Assembly: GCF_900109945.1 (NCBI RefSeq)
Contig: NZ_FOBX01000006.1
Coordinates: forward strand, 124,001-188,000
Length of the DNA stretch: 64,000 nucleotides
Origin: Bradyrhizobium sp. OK095
GTDB taxonomy: Bacteria; Pseudomonadota; Alphaproteobacteria; Rhizobiales; Xanthobacteraceae
Direction of reading: 5' to 3'
Shown in pieces: positions 55,116 to 64,000 of this stretch. Both the position numbers and the translations under genes were made by a program. The notes beneath the pieces are model-generated. The model was given only the letters and a program-made list of their open reading frames with translations, searched no databases and was not told where the DNA came from. Position 1 is the stretch's first letter; the number at the start of each line of letters is the position of its first letter.

Positions 55116-55141
55116 GCCCCGCCGCAAGGCGGGGCTTTTTT
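55116..55141 (+). terminator. rho-independent terminator of the Gln/Gly-rich gene
   Basis: GCCCCGCC-GCAA-GGCGGGGC followed by TTTTTT at 55136-55141 is a textbook intrinsic terminator 35 bases past the 56-codon gene. Confidence 0.93.
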
Positions 55142-55271
55142 CGTTAGCCGGGCCGCCCGGCGGCCCGGTTAAGGTAAACAAAGGGTTTAAATTGCCGCCA
55201 CAGTCTGATGCGAGTTAGCTCCCGGCAAAGCCTTCCATTGAAGGCGCGTGGCAGGCGAAGCGGGAAGCGGC

Positions 55272-55796
55272 ATGTTCGGGAATTGGCGGATCGGCTCGGT
55301 CAACGGCGCGCTACTGGCGGCCTATTTCATTCCGGCCTGGACCCTGGTCGCCTTCAACATCATGGTGGCACCAGTGCACGGCCTCTACGAGCGGCCGAGC
55401 GTCGCGGTGGCGCTGTTCCTGAGCGACAATCTTCAGATGGCGGGGATGGACACGGTGCGTGCGGCCTGGCTGCTGGCGCTGGGCCGGCTGACGGTCGTGG
55501 CGTTCTTTGCGATCTATCTCGCGCTGCTGTGCATTCCCCGAATCCGCAAGAATGGCGGCAGCGACGAGGCGCTCGGGATCGCGCTTGCGATCGGCAGTAT
55601 CATCTCGTTCGCCAGCATGGTCATGGCTTCGAAGGTTGGCGAGATGGCCGCGCTGCGGCTGCACGCCACCGAGCTGCTCCTGCTGCTCGGTGCCGCCATC
55701 GTGGTGGTCATCGAACGGCCCGAGGCACCGCCGAAGACCGTCGAGACCGCGGCGCCGCTAGCCCTTGAGCAGGCCGAGCTCCTGCACAATCGCTGA
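55272..55796 (+). CDS. hypothetical four-helix membrane protein
   Basis: A 174-residue integral membrane protein. Four hydrophobic stretches are visible: L-L-A-A-Y-F-I-P-A-W-T-L-V-A-F, L-L-A-L-G-R-L-T-V-V-A-F-F-A-I, I-A-L-A-I-G-S-I-I-S-F-A and the late L-L-L-L-L-G-A-A-I-V-V-V-I. A GTG at 55248 is an alternative start eight codons earlier. No family is recognised. The last 39 bases overlap the convergent pcaC gene, an unusually long tail overlap. Confidence 0.72.
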   Translation: MFGNWRIGSVNGALLAAYFIPAWTLVAFNIMVAPVHGLYERPSVAVALFLSDNLQMAGMDTVRAAWLLALGRLTVVAFFAIYLALLCIPRIRKNGGSDEALGIALAIGSIISFASMVMASKVGEMAALRLHATELLLLLGAAIVVVIERPEAPPKTVETAAPLALEQAELLHNR

Positions 55797-56156
55797 GGCT
55801 TCCTTGACGGCGTGGTTCGCCGCCGGCACGCCGCAATAGATCGCCTGCTGCAACAGAATTTCCTTGATGTCGTCGGGGGTGAAGCCGCCCTCGGCCAGCG
55901 CCGCCCGCACATGCAGCCGGAACTCATCCCATTGCCCGAGCGCGACCATGGTGCCGATCACCAGCACACGCCGCGTGCGCTCGTCGAAATGCGGCCGTGT
56001 CCAGATCTCGCCCCAAGCATAGCGCGTGATCATGTCCTGGAAGTCGGTGTTGAACGCATTGCGGTTGGCGATCGACTTGTCGACCCAGGCATTGCCCAGC
56101 ACTTTTCGGCGCACGTTCATGCCGGCATCGCGGCGCTTCTGGTCGTCCATGGGCAT
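55758..56156 (-). CDS. pcaC: 4-carboxymuconolactone decarboxylase
   Basis: A 132-residue carboxymuconolactone decarboxylase. The family core is W-G-E-I-W-T-R-P-H-F-D, R-T-R-R-V-L-V-I-G-T-M-V-A-L-G, and E-I-L-L-Q-Q-A-I-Y-C-G-V-P-A-A-N-H with its conserved Cys and His. It converts 4-carboxymuconolactone to 3-oxoadipate enol-lactone in the protocatechuate branch. PcaD, the next enzyme, is 2.3 kb away on the same strand with an unrelated opposite-strand gene between. No pcaH or pcaG is in the window. Confidence 0.94.
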   Translation of the reverse strand: MPMDDQKRRDAGMNVRRKVLGNAWVDKSIANRNAFNTDFQDMITRYAWGEIWTRPHFDERTRRVLVIGTMVALGQWDEFRLHVRAALAEGGFTPDDIKEILLQQAIYCGVPAANHAVKEASAIVQELGLLKG

Positions 56157-56312
56157 CCTCTAGTCAAAATCGCGGTCACGCCAATGTAGCGTACCCCCGC
56201 CGGAGCCGACAGGCCGTTGAGGCGACGCTCACATCTTTCGGCGAAGCTCTATCTGAGGTAGCATCAACCATTGCACGCGCCTGAGGCCTTCGTTTCGAGG
56301 GAGTGAATTGCC

Positions 56313-58439
56313 ATGGTCGAGACCGCGCCCGACTATATTGCCATGTTCAATACGGCCGACGATTACCACGAGTTGAACGCGGGCGCGCATCGCAAGCCGC
56401 CTAAGGTGCTGAGCGCGCCTTCCATGGTGTGGCATCTCGCTTTCTGGACCAATTTTCAGGAGGTTGGGCGTGGTCGGGCGCAGCCGGTCAATCCGGAATG
56501 GGCGCCGAACAAGCGCCCTAGGGAGATCAACAAGGCCCTCGACGGTTTCGTCCGGCAGCTCTGGATCGGGCTGGAAGCGAAGCTCGGCGGACCGGTCGAT
56601 GTCACGCCTCGGATTGACGGCGTCAACCTGCTGTTCGGGAGCGCCTACCGGCAGCCACTGGCCGACGATGTCAAAAAGCAGCTCACGCGCCGCCAGAACG
56701 ATATCTTTGCGAGCACCAACCGCGTCGTCAGCCTGCAATTTGTTTGGCAATCGCTCGACGTCACGATCCGTTTCGAGACCCAGGACGAATATTTCACGAT
56801 GTCGGCCTTCGTCGAACTCGATCGGCTGCGCAGCGGGAAGGCCTCCGACATCGGCGAGCTGAACGAGACGGTGGACCGGATCAAGGTCTATCTAAATCCG
56901 AGCCGGCCTTCCGCCGTATCACCGGGCTCCGGTAGCGGCCAGCCTGCTTCGCCACCGCAGCCGGTCGACGATCTCATCAGGGACATCAACCGCTATTCGT
57001 TCCACCAATTCTGGCGCCTTTTCGACGATGAGGTGCTGTCGCTCGGCGGCGCCTTCCGCAACGACGCCATCTTTCAGCGCGTCTGCGCGGATTTTCGTGG
57101 CTTGATCGCGTCCGAGCAAACCGTGCGCTTCGGAGATGATCGCTTCTTCAAGTTCAGCGGCCCGCCGAGCTGGGGAGCCGAGGCCAAGCAGATGCTGCTA
57201 CCCCTGATCCAGCATCGCGTCCGTGCCGATCACACGCGTTACGAATGCGCCGTCAACTACATGCTCGATGGTCGCGCGCTGTATCTGAGCACGCTCGGTC
57301 CGCAATTGCCCGGGAGCGCGGACGACGAGCGGATTCCCGTTGAGTTTATCGTCTACGCGCACCAGTGGGTCGATGACAGGACCGTGGTCAACAAATGGCA
57401 GCTCGGGCGCCTGGTCAGCCAGATCCTCCAGCTCGGCACGTTTCGGCTATGCGCCCTCAAGGACGTCAAATGGTTGCACAATGCCGGGCTCGAGCTGGCT
57501 GCTCTGGAGGAGGCTACACAGAGAGCGCGCCGCGCAATTGCGCGAACGGAGACATACGAGACGCGCGCGGGCCAAAACGCCCAGGCGACTGCGGCCGAGC
57601 GGAACCGCACGGCCATGAACGAGATCGCCATGGCTCATAAGCGGCTCAACAACATCACGGGCAGATTTCTGAGAAAGACCGGTAGCGGTCCGCTCTTCCG
57701 GATCGAACGATCCCGCTACTACGTGCGGCAGTTCGAGCATAATGTGAAGCTGTTGCGCATTCTGCGCCTCGAAGGCGACCAGCCCTATGACCAATTCATC
57801 CGGCGCCGGCTGGGACCGGAGTTCGATTCCATCGACCGGCTGGGTGTCCGCTACGAACGTGCAACGGCGAGCATTGTCAGTCTCGACCAAAACTACCTCT
57901 CGATCACGCAGAACTCGCTGGTGGAGCGCGCCACCAAGATCGACGAGGACACGAATTCGATTCAGTCGGAGATCGGGCTTATCCAGCGCGGGGGCGAGTT
58001 CATTCTGTTGACGTTCCTCGTGCCGTATTACGTGTCCCATCTGTTCGTGCTGATCGCGGGTGAGGAGCATTGGCGGGGCACGACCCCGATGACCATTGCC
58101 GTCTGGCTCTTCTTCGCGGGCGTCGCCCTGTACCGCACCTTCAGGGGGCGACTCGATGCCGGATTTTTCTGGATTGCTTTCACAATTATGATGGTGTTGT
58201 CCGCGACGTCGACCATTGGCCTCATCGTGAAACTATGGGAGGCCCCGCAGCAAACTGCGCATGACGAGGAGGCGTCGCGCAAGACTGGTGCGCAAGAATC
58301 CGCGCCGCCAGCCGGTCAACCGCTATCGCTTCAGGGAGCGGGGCCGGCGACCCCCGCGCCGGAGCCTTTAATCGTTGCCCCGGCGGTGCCGGCGCCGGAC
58401 GTTAGCCCGCAGCCGCAGCCCTCCGGCGAGTCGCGCTAG
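56313..58439 (+). CDS. unrecognised 708-residue membrane protein gene inside the pca cluster
   Basis: A large protein I cannot assign. Residues 1-200 and 215-400 are soluble, with W-x and Phe-rich segments (S-M-V-W-H-L-A-F-W-T-N-F; H-Q-F-W-R-L-F-D-D-E-V-L). A basic helical stretch about 415-560 may form a coiled coil. Three hydrophobic helices follow (about 567-590, 598-615, 622-640) and a Pro-rich tail of about 60 residues. GAGGGAG is 10 bases upstream of the ATG. It is divergent from pcaC (156 bp) and convergent with pcaD (6 bp), suggesting insertion of a foreign gene into a pathway operon. Confidence 0.75.
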   Translation: MVETAPDYIAMFNTADDYHELNAGAHRKPPKVLSAPSMVWHLAFWTNFQEVGRGRAQPVNPEWAPNKRPREINKALDGFVRQLWIGLEAKLGGPVDVTPRIDGVNLLFGSAYRQPLADDVKKQLTRRQNDIFASTNRVVSLQFVWQSLDVTIRFETQDEYFTMSAFVELDRLRSGKASDIGELNETVDRIKVYLNPSRPSAVSPGSGSGQPASPPQPVDDLIRDINRYSFHQFWRLFDDEVLSLGGAFRNDAIFQRVCADFRGLIASEQTVRFGDDRFFKFSGPPSWGAEAKQMLLPLIQHRVRADHTRYECAVNYMLDGRALYLSTLGPQLPGSADDERIPVEFIVYAHQWVDDRTVVNKWQLGRLVSQILQLGTFRLCALKDVKWLHNAGLELAALEEATQRARRAIARTETYETRAGQNAQATAAERNRTAMNEIAMAHKRLNNITGRFLRKTGSGPLFRIERSRYYVRQFEHNVKLLRILRLEGDQPYDQFIRRRLGPEFDSIDRLGVRYERATASIVSLDQNYLSITQNSLVERATKIDEDTNSIQSEIGLIQRGGEFILLTFLVPYYVSHLFVLIAGEEHWRGTTPMTIAVWLFFAGVALYRTFRGRLDAGFFWIAFTIMMVLSATSTIGLIVKLWEAPQQTAHDEEASRKTGAQESAPPAGQPLSLQGAGPATPAPEPLIVAPAVPAPDVSPQPQPSGESR

Positions 58440-58445
58440 GCAGCC

Positions 58446-59228
58446 TCAGCGCTGCGTCAGGAATCCCACCACCGCGTCGGTGAAGGCGTGCGGCTGCTCG
58501 ACATTGGAAATGTGGGCGGCGTCGATGATGGTCATGCTCGCACCGGGAATGCTCGAGCGGATCAATTCACCCGCCGAGATCGGCGTCGCCATGTCGTGAC
58601 GGCCGGCGATGACAAGCGTCGGGCTCTTGATCTCAGGCAACAACTCGCGCTGGTCGAGCGTCGAAAGCGCCTCGCAGCAGGCCAGATACCCTTCAACCGG
58701 GGTGGCGAGCAGCATCGATTTCATCCTTGCGGTGATGTCGGGCTCGCGCTCGCGGAAATCCTGGGTCAGCCAGCCCGCGATCACGGCATCGGCGACCGCG
58801 GCGATGCCGCCCTTCTTCACCGCGTCGATACGCTCCAGCCATTTGGTCGGCTCGGCATAATAGCAGGAGGTGTTGGCGAGGATGAGCTTGCCGAAGCGCT
58901 CCGGCGCGTTGGCGCCCAGCCATTGCCCGACCATGCCGCCCATCGACAGGCCGCACCAATGCACCTTCTCGATGTTGAGATCGTCGAGGATCGCCAGCAC
59001 GTCGCGGCCGAAGCGCTCCAGCGTGTAGGGCGCGGGCGGCACGTTGGACTTGCCGTGGCCGCGGCGGTCGTAGCGGATGACGCGAAATAGCTGCGTCAGC
59101 GCCTTCATCTGCGGCTCCCACATCTGAAGCGTGCAGCCGAGCGAATTGGAGAGCATCAGGGTCGGCCCGCCGTCGCGGCCTTCGACGGAGACGTTGATCA
59201 GGCAACCGTCGGCATCGATCATGGGCAT
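58446..59228 (-). CDS. pcaD: 3-oxoadipate enol-lactonase
   Basis: A 260-residue alpha/beta hydrolase. Nucleophile Ser is in W-C-G-L-S-M-G-G-M-V, Asp in I-A-G-R-H-D-M-A-T-P and His in D-A-A-H-I-S-N-V-E-Q-P, matching PcaD. It hydrolyses 3-oxoadipate enol-lactone to 3-oxoadipate. It follows pcaB by 19 bp, so they are co-transcribed. Its stop is 6 bases from the stop of the convergent unknown 708-residue gene. Confidence 0.94.
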   Translation of the reverse strand: MPMIDADGCLINVSVEGRDGGPTLMLSNSLGCTLQMWEPQMKALTQLFRVIRYDRRGHGKSNVPPAPYTLERFGRDVLAILDDLNIEKVHWCGLSMGGMVGQWLGANAPERFGKLILANTSCYYAEPTKWLERIDAVKKGGIAAVADAVIAGWLTQDFREREPDITARMKSMLLATPVEGYLACCEALSTLDQRELLPEIKSPTLVIAGRHDMATPISAGELIRSSIPGASMTIIDAAHISNVEQPHAFTDAVVGFLTQR

Positions 59229-59247
59229 GCGGCGTCTCCGTCGTATC

Positions 59248-60603
59248 TTATTCGCGGTCGAGGCTGTCGAGCAGCCGGTCGATCAGGGTTTGGGAAGCCC
59301 CTTGATAGGCCATCGGCTCGAACAATGCCGCAATTTTTTCCGGCGCGAGGTGCGCGGCGACCTGCGAATCGGCTGACAGCACCTCGCGCAGATGCTTCTT
59401 CTCGGCGACCGCACGCTTGCTCGCGGCCTCGATGAGATGATGCGCATCGCTCTTGCCGATTTTCTCGGCCAGCGCGAAGGTGACGGCCTCGGCCATGATC
59501 AGCCCGTGCGTCGCATCGAGGTTGCTGCGCATGCGCGCGGCATCGACGTCGAGGCCTTCGGCGATATCGACGATGGCGGCAAGCGCCCCTGAGGTAACAA
59601 GCATCAATTGCGGCAGCGTCGGCCATTCCGCGTGCCAGGGACCGGCGCTGCGCTCGTGATCCTGCACTTGTGCAGCAAAAATCGTCGCGGCGAGCTGCGG
59701 CGCCATGGTCGCGCAACCGAGCGCGCTTGCGGCTGCGACCGGGTTGCGCTTGTGCGGCATGGTGGAGGAGCCACCACGGCCTTCGCCGGCGGGCTCAAAG
59801 GCTTCGCCGACGTCGGTCTGCATCATCAGCGAGACGTCGCGCGCGATCTTGCCACAGCTTCCGGCGAGGATTGCGAAGGCCGATGCAGCCTCCGCGATCC
59901 GGTCGCGATGAGTGTGCCAGGGCGCTTCCGGAAGTGGCAGGTTCAGCTCCTGCGCCAGCCTCTCGGAAACTGCGAGCCCCTTGTCGCCAAGGGCTGCCAG
60001 CGTGCCGGCCGCGCCGCCGAATTGCAGCGCCAGACCCTCGCGGCGCAATCGCCGCAGCCGGCAGCGAGCGCGCGCAAGGCTTGCGGCATATTCGGCCGCC
60101 TTCAGCCCGAACGGCATCGGCAGCGCGTGCTGGAGCCAGGTCCGCGCCACCATCGCGGTGTTGCGGTGGTTGCGTGCCAGCGCGGCAAAACCCTTGATGG
60201 CGCGGCTGAGGTCGGCGTCGATCGCATCGATGCCGGCGCGCAAGGTGAGCATGGTCGCGGTATCGATGACGTCCTGGCTGGTCGCGCCCCAATGCACGTA
60301 GCGCGCAGCCTCCGCATCGGCCTTGCCGACGTTGGCGGTCAGCATCTTGACCAGGGGGATTGCGAGGTTGCCGGATCGCGTCGCGGCTTCCGCCAGGGCG
60401 GCCACGTCAACGGAATCAGCCTTGCAGGCGGCTTCGATCGGGCGCACCGCGGATGCGGGAATCACACCCGTGGCGGCCTCGGCCCGTGCCAAGGCTGCCT
60501 CGAAATCGAGCATGTTCTGGAGCATGGACCGGTCGTCGCAAACGGCGCGCATGGCCGCGCTCGACAGCATCGGCGCGAGCAGGGGGGAGAGGGCTGTGCT
60601 CAT
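59248..60603 (-). CDS. pcaB: 3-carboxy-cis,cis-muconate cycloisomerase
   Basis: A 451-residue fumarase/argininosuccinate lyase superfamily enzyme. The superfamily signature G-S-S-T-M-P-H-K-R-N-P-V near residue 280 is complete, along with the T-S-Q-D-V-I-D-T segment near residue 110. It cyclises 3-carboxy-cis,cis-muconate in protocatechuate breakdown. It is the first of the pcaB-pcaD pair. Confidence 0.94.
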   Translation of the reverse strand: MSTALSPLLAPMLSSAAMRAVCDDRSMLQNMLDFEAALARAEAATGVIPASAVRPIEAACKADSVDVAALAEAATRSGNLAIPLVKMLTANVGKADAEAARYVHWGATSQDVIDTATMLTLRAGIDAIDADLSRAIKGFAALARNHRNTAMVARTWLQHALPMPFGLKAAEYAASLARARCRLRRLRREGLALQFGGAAGTLAALGDKGLAVSERLAQELNLPLPEAPWHTHRDRIAEAASAFAILAGSCGKIARDVSLMMQTDVGEAFEPAGEGRGGSSTMPHKRNPVAAASALGCATMAPQLAATIFAAQVQDHERSAGPWHAEWPTLPQLMLVTSGALAAIVDIAEGLDVDAARMRSNLDATHGLIMAEAVTFALAEKIGKSDAHHLIEAASKRAVAEKKHLREVLSADSQVAAHLAPEKIAALFEPMAYQGASQTLIDRLLDSLDRE

Positions 60604-60774
60604 GTTGCGCGGGACCTAATCACCATGCCCCGGCTGTGCCAATCCCAAACCGTCCGGACAAGGCTTTTTGCAGGTGCGAATATGCATTGCACGTGACCGG
60701 GGGGCACCCTTTCCTTTGCGGCCTCTGTGCGTTACTTGAGCAGCATTATAGTGACGCATCCCGGGAGGCACCCC

Positions 60775-61221
60775 ATGGCCATGACAATGAACGGCGAAGT
60801 CCAGCTTGCGGCGCCACGCGAGGCCGTGTGGGAGAAGCTCAACGACCCCGCGGTGCTGAAGGCCTGCATCCCCGGCTGCGAGGAGCTGGAGAAGACCGAG
60901 GACGGCGGCTTTCGTGCGACGGCGAAAATGAAGGTCGGGCCGGTGTCGGCGCGCTTCAAGGGCAAGGTCACACTCAGCGATCTCGACCCGCCGAACGGCT
61001 ACAAGATATCAGGTGAAGGCGAGGGCGGGGTCGCCGGCTTCGCCAAGGGCGGCGCGGTGGTCAAGCTCGCGGAGAAGGACGGCGGCACGTTGTTGTCCTA
61101 CGAGGTCGAGGCGCAGATCGGCGGCAAGTTGGCGCAGCTCGGACAGCGCCTGATCAATGGCGCCGCCAAGAAGCTGGGCGACGAGTTTTTCACGAATTTC
61201 GCCAAGGCGGTACAGGGCTGA
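60775..61221 (+). CDS. coxG: carbon monoxide dehydrogenase subunit G (CoxG, SRPBCC domain)
   Basis: A 148-residue CoxG-type protein. The opening V-Q-L-A-A-P-R-E-A-V-W-E-K-L-N-D-P and C-I-P-G-C-E-E-L are hallmarks, followed by G-P-V-S-A-R-F-K-G and the G-K-L-A-Q-L-G-Q-R-L helix. CoxG is a membrane-recruiting or assembly factor for Mo-CO dehydrogenase-type enzymes. GGAGG lies 7 bases before the ATG at 60775. It starts a cox-type cluster running plus strand, 133 bp before coxS. Confidence 0.9.
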   Translation: MAMTMNGEVQLAAPREAVWEKLNDPAVLKACIPGCEELEKTEDGGFRATAKMKVGPVSARFKGKVTLSDLDPPNGYKISGEGEGGVAGFAKGGAVVKLAEKDGGTLLSYEVEAQIGGKLAQLGQRLINGAAKKLGDEFFTNFAKAVQG

Positions 61222-61354
61222 AGGCCATCCTTTTGGCATGGCGCCTTGCGTCCCGGGTGATGTTGCCCCCGGGCATAATGGCCCATATGATGGGTTGGAA
61301 TAATTATAAGAACCGCTTCGACGGGACCCGTCGGGGCGCTGATAGAGAGTGCTT

Positions 61355-61840
<486 letters not shown>

Positions 61841-61873
61841 ACCGCGCGCGCATTCCGCGATCAGGACATTCAG

Positions 61874-62680
61874 ATGTACGAATTTAAATACCATCGCCCC
61901 GGCACCGTTCGGCAGGCCGCTAACCTCCTGGTGAAGAACGAGGACGCCAAATTGGTGGCCGGCGGCCACACGCTGATTCCCGTCATGAAGCAGCGTCTCG
62001 CCAGCCCGCCGCATCTCGTCGACCTCTCCCATATCGAGGGGCTCAACACGATCGAGATGAAGGGCCGCGCGCTGGTGATCGGCGCCACCGCCAAGCATGC
62101 CGAGGTCGCGGGCTCCGCGATCGTCGGTGAAGCCATTCCGGCGCTGGCTAATCTCGCCGGCCAGATCGGCGATCCCGCCGTGCGCCACAAGGGCACGATT
62201 GGTGGCTCGCTCGCCAACAACGATCCGACCGCGGACTATCCGGCCGCGGTGCTCGCGCTCGGCGCCACCATCGTCACCAACAAGCGCCGCCTCAAGGCGG
62301 AAGAGTATTTCCAGGGCCTGTTCACGACGGCGCTCGAAGCCGACGAGATCATCACCAAGGTGATGTTCCCGCTGCCGAAGAAGGCGGCCTACATCAAGTT
62401 CCGCAACCAGGCCTCGCGGTACGCGCTGGTCGGCGTGTTCGTGGCGCGGCGTCCGTCGGACGTGCGCGTTGCCGTCACCGGCGCCGGCTCGGATGGCGTA
62501 TTCCGGGTCGAGGCATTCGAGGAAGCGCTGAAGAAGCGCTTTGCCGCGAAAGCGCTCGAAGGCATCGAGGTGCCGGCGGACGGCCTCAACAGCGACATCC
62601 ACGGCAGCGCCGAATACCGCGCGCATCTCATCGGGGTGCTGACACGGCGCGCCCTCGACGCCGCCAACGCCAAGGAGTGA
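61874..62680 (+). CDS. coxM: Mo-hydroxylase medium subunit, FAD-binding (CoxM type)
   Basis: A 268-residue FAD_binding_5 plus CO_deh_flav_C subunit. FAD motifs are V-A-G-G-H-T-L-I-P-V and T-I-G-G-S-L-A-N-N-D-P-T-A-D-Y-P. It transfers electrons from the iron-sulfur subunit to the quinone acceptor. The start is 33 bases after coxS. In the common form-II layout coxL stands between S and M; here it does not. Confidence 0.93.
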   Translation: MYEFKYHRPGTVRQAANLLVKNEDAKLVAGGHTLIPVMKQRLASPPHLVDLSHIEGLNTIEMKGRALVIGATAKHAEVAGSAIVGEAIPALANLAGQIGDPAVRHKGTIGGSLANNDPTADYPAAVLALGATIVTNKRRLKAEEYFQGLFTTALEADEIITKVMFPLPKKAAYIKFRNQASRYALVGVFVARRPSDVRVAVTGAGSDGVFRVEAFEEALKKRFAAKALEGIEVPADGLNSDIHGSAEYRAHLIGVLTRRALDAANAKE

Positions 62681-62741
62681 GTGAACCTCACGCCTCGGCC
62701 AAACTTGTCCCCGGTGAGGGCGTAGCGAGACTGGCTTTTTC

Positions 62742-63680
62742 ATGACCTCAGCGGCCAATACGTCCGGTGCCAATACTTCAGGTGTATTGCCGGCCTCGGT
62801 CGATGCGATGCTCGAACTTATGACGTCGCGCGGCTATCTCGCGGAGCGATCGCTGGCGACGGTGACCTATCTGTCGCTGCGCATGGGCCGGCCGCTGTTT
62901 CTCGAAGGTGAGGCCGGCGTCGGCAAGACCGAGATCGCAAAGGTGCTGTCGGCGGCGCTCGGACGGAAACTGATCCGGCTCCAGTGCTACGAGGGCCTCG
63001 ACGTCTCCTCCGCGGTCTACGAGTGGAACAGCGCCGCGCAGATGATCGCGATCCGGATGGCGGAAGCCGCCGGCGACACCGATCGCGATCAATTGTCGTC
63101 CGACATCTTCGCCGACCGCTACATGATCAAGCGTCCGCTGCTCCAGGCGCTGGAGCCCGACGTTGCGGGACCGCCGGTTCTGCTGATCGACGAGCTCGAC
63201 CGCGCCGACGAGGCGTTCGAGGCGTATCTCCTCGAAATCCTCAGCGACTTCCAGGTGACGATTCCCGAATTCGGCACCGTGAAGGCGCCGCACCCGCCGA
63301 TCGTGATCATCACCTCCAACCGCACCCGCGAGATTCACGACGCGCTGAAGCGGCGCTGTCTCTATCACTGGGTCGATTATCCCGCCGCCGACCGCGAGCT
63401 CGCGATCGTCAAATCGCGCGTGCCGGGCATCTCGGCAAAGCTGTCGCAGCAGGTCGTTCGCTTCGTGCAGGCGCTGCGCAACCAGGATTTCTACAAGTCG
63501 CCGGGTGTCGCCGAGACCATCGATTGGGCCACCGCACTGTCAGAGCTCGACGCCCGCTCGCTGACCCCGCAAGTGGTCGGCGACACGCTGGGCGCGCTGC
63601 TCAAGTATCAGGACGACATCACCCGCATGCAGGGCGACACCCTGCAAAAGGTGCTGAAGGAAGCGACGAGCGAGAATTGA
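62742..63680 (+). CDS. coxD: MoxR-type AAA+ ATPase (CoxD)
   Basis: A 312-residue MoxR-family AAA+ ATPase. Walker A is G-E-A-G-V-G-K-T-E, Walker B is L-L-I-D-E-L-D-R-A-D, and sensor-1 T-S-N and R-T-R-E follow. CoxD acts with a VWA partner (CoxE) to assemble the Mo-Cu active site of CO dehydrogenase. It is 61 bp after coxM and 70 bp before coxE. Confidence 0.92.
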   Translation: MTSAANTSGANTSGVLPASVDAMLELMTSRGYLAERSLATVTYLSLRMGRPLFLEGEAGVGKTEIAKVLSAALGRKLIRLQCYEGLDVSSAVYEWNSAAQMIAIRMAEAAGDTDRDQLSSDIFADRYMIKRPLLQALEPDVAGPPVLLIDELDRADEAFEAYLLEILSDFQVTIPEFGTVKAPHPPIVIITSNRTREIHDALKRRCLYHWVDYPAADRELAIVKSRVPGISAKLSQQVVRFVQALRNQDFYKSPGVAETIDWATALSELDARSLTPQVVGDTLGALLKYQDDITRMQGDTLQKVLKEATSEN

Positions 63681-63700
63681 CGCGCGTGCGTCACGACTGA

Positions 63701-63736
63701 ACTCGTCATTCGGCGCGCCGCGACGGAATGACGAGT
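63701..63736. repeat. 11-bp inverted repeat between coxD and coxE
   Basis: ACTCGTCATTC and GAATGACGAGT are perfect complements with a 14-base centre, directly before the coxE start. It forms a strong hairpin and may tune the coxD to coxE ratio. Confidence 0.65.
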
Positions 63737-63750
63737 GAGAGTGCTGAACC

Positions 63751-64000
63751 ATGGCCATCAACCACCTGGCGCCCGAGCAAACCGAGCAGTTTGCCGACAA
63801 CATCGTCGGCTTCGCTCGCGCGCTGCGTTCGGCCGGCATGCCGGTGGGCCCGGGTGCGGTGATCGATGCCATGAGCGCGCTCCAGGTGATCGACATCGGC
63901 AACCGCGCCGACGTCTTCACCACGCTGGAGGCGATCTTCGTCAAGCGCCATGAGCATGCGCTGGTCTTCAAGCAGGCCTTCAACCTGTTCTTCCGCGCCT
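63751..64000 (+). CDS. coxE: VWA-domain protein CoxE, 5' part (runs off the window)
   Basis: The first 83 residues of a CoxE-type protein, cut by the window end. The N-terminal segment F-A-R-A-L-R-S-A-G-M-P-V-G-P-G, then V-F-K-Q-A-F-N-L-F-F matches the head of the VWA (CoxE) family that pairs with CoxD. The VWA domain itself is beyond the window. ATG at 63751 follows the hairpin; no strong ribosome site. Confidence 0.8.
   Translation, partial: MAINHLAPEQTEQFADNIVGFARALRSAGMPVGPGAVIDAMSALQVIDIGNRADVFTTLEAIFVKRHEHALVFKQAFNLFFRA

Overview
The window is about 64 kb of GC-rich, densely coded alphaproteobacterial chromosome, most likely from Bradyrhizobium or a close relative. Support: a purL-bolA-grxD-rpsD-murI neighbourhood in Rhizobiales style, pca and cox aerobic catabolism genes, several two-component systems, and families of palindromic intergenic repeats that I associate with Bradyrhizobium. 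No tRNA, rRNA, CRISPR array, insertion sequence or integrase was seen. The species call is inference from protein style, not a database match.

Layout. 1-4.5 kb: tail of a SAF-domain oxidoreductase, a DMT exporter, a thioesterase and purL. 4.5-16.8 kb: bolA and grxD separated by an LtrA-like gene and the ergothioneine genes egtB-egtD, then a macrodomain gene, two tandem beta-lactamase-fold hydrolases, a threonine aldolase-like enzyme and rpsD. 17-25 kb: a lone E2-type acyltransferase domain, cupin, HpcH/HpaI aldolase, murI, cytochrome b561, GST, and a LysR regulator divergent from two SDR genes. 24-33 kb: a membrane cyclic-nucleotide-binding protein, a secreted SecD-P1-like protein, a two-gene AbiEii-type nucleotidyltransferase module behind 21-bp-phased direct repeats, an acyl-CoA synthetase, a secreted caspase-like protein behind a CRP-type palindrome, and an LVIVD-repeat protein. 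33-42 kb: M20 amidohydrolase, TetR regulator with an operator-like leader and a 33-codon ORF, a NarL-type kinase/regulator pair, and divergently from it a five-gene module (ExbB/TolQ-like channel, two membrane-anchored unknowns, metallophosphoesterase, Ser/Thr kinase-USP fusion). 42-49 kb: rpe, a sigma-54-preceded EF-hand protein, P1 peptidase, and a hybrid histidine kinase divergent from a single-domain response regulator. 49-55 kb: livHMGF plus livJ for branched-chain amino acid uptake. 55-64 kb: pcaB and pcaD separated from pcaC by an unrecognised 708-residue membrane-protein gene on the other strand, then coxG-coxS-coxM-coxD-coxE with no coxL in the expected place.

The most promising undescribed unit is the five-gene channel/phosphatase/kinase module at 37.97-42.32 kb. 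Next are the AbiEii-type module at 26.5-27.8 kb and the unknown membrane protein inside the pca cluster. Regulatory signals worth testing are a sigma-54 promoter (43896-43912), a CRP-type palindrome centred about 41.5 bp upstream of a predicted start (29903-29926), a LysR box overlapping the lysR ribosome binding site (22486-22504), and a TetR operator-like dyad over a promoter (34686-34724).
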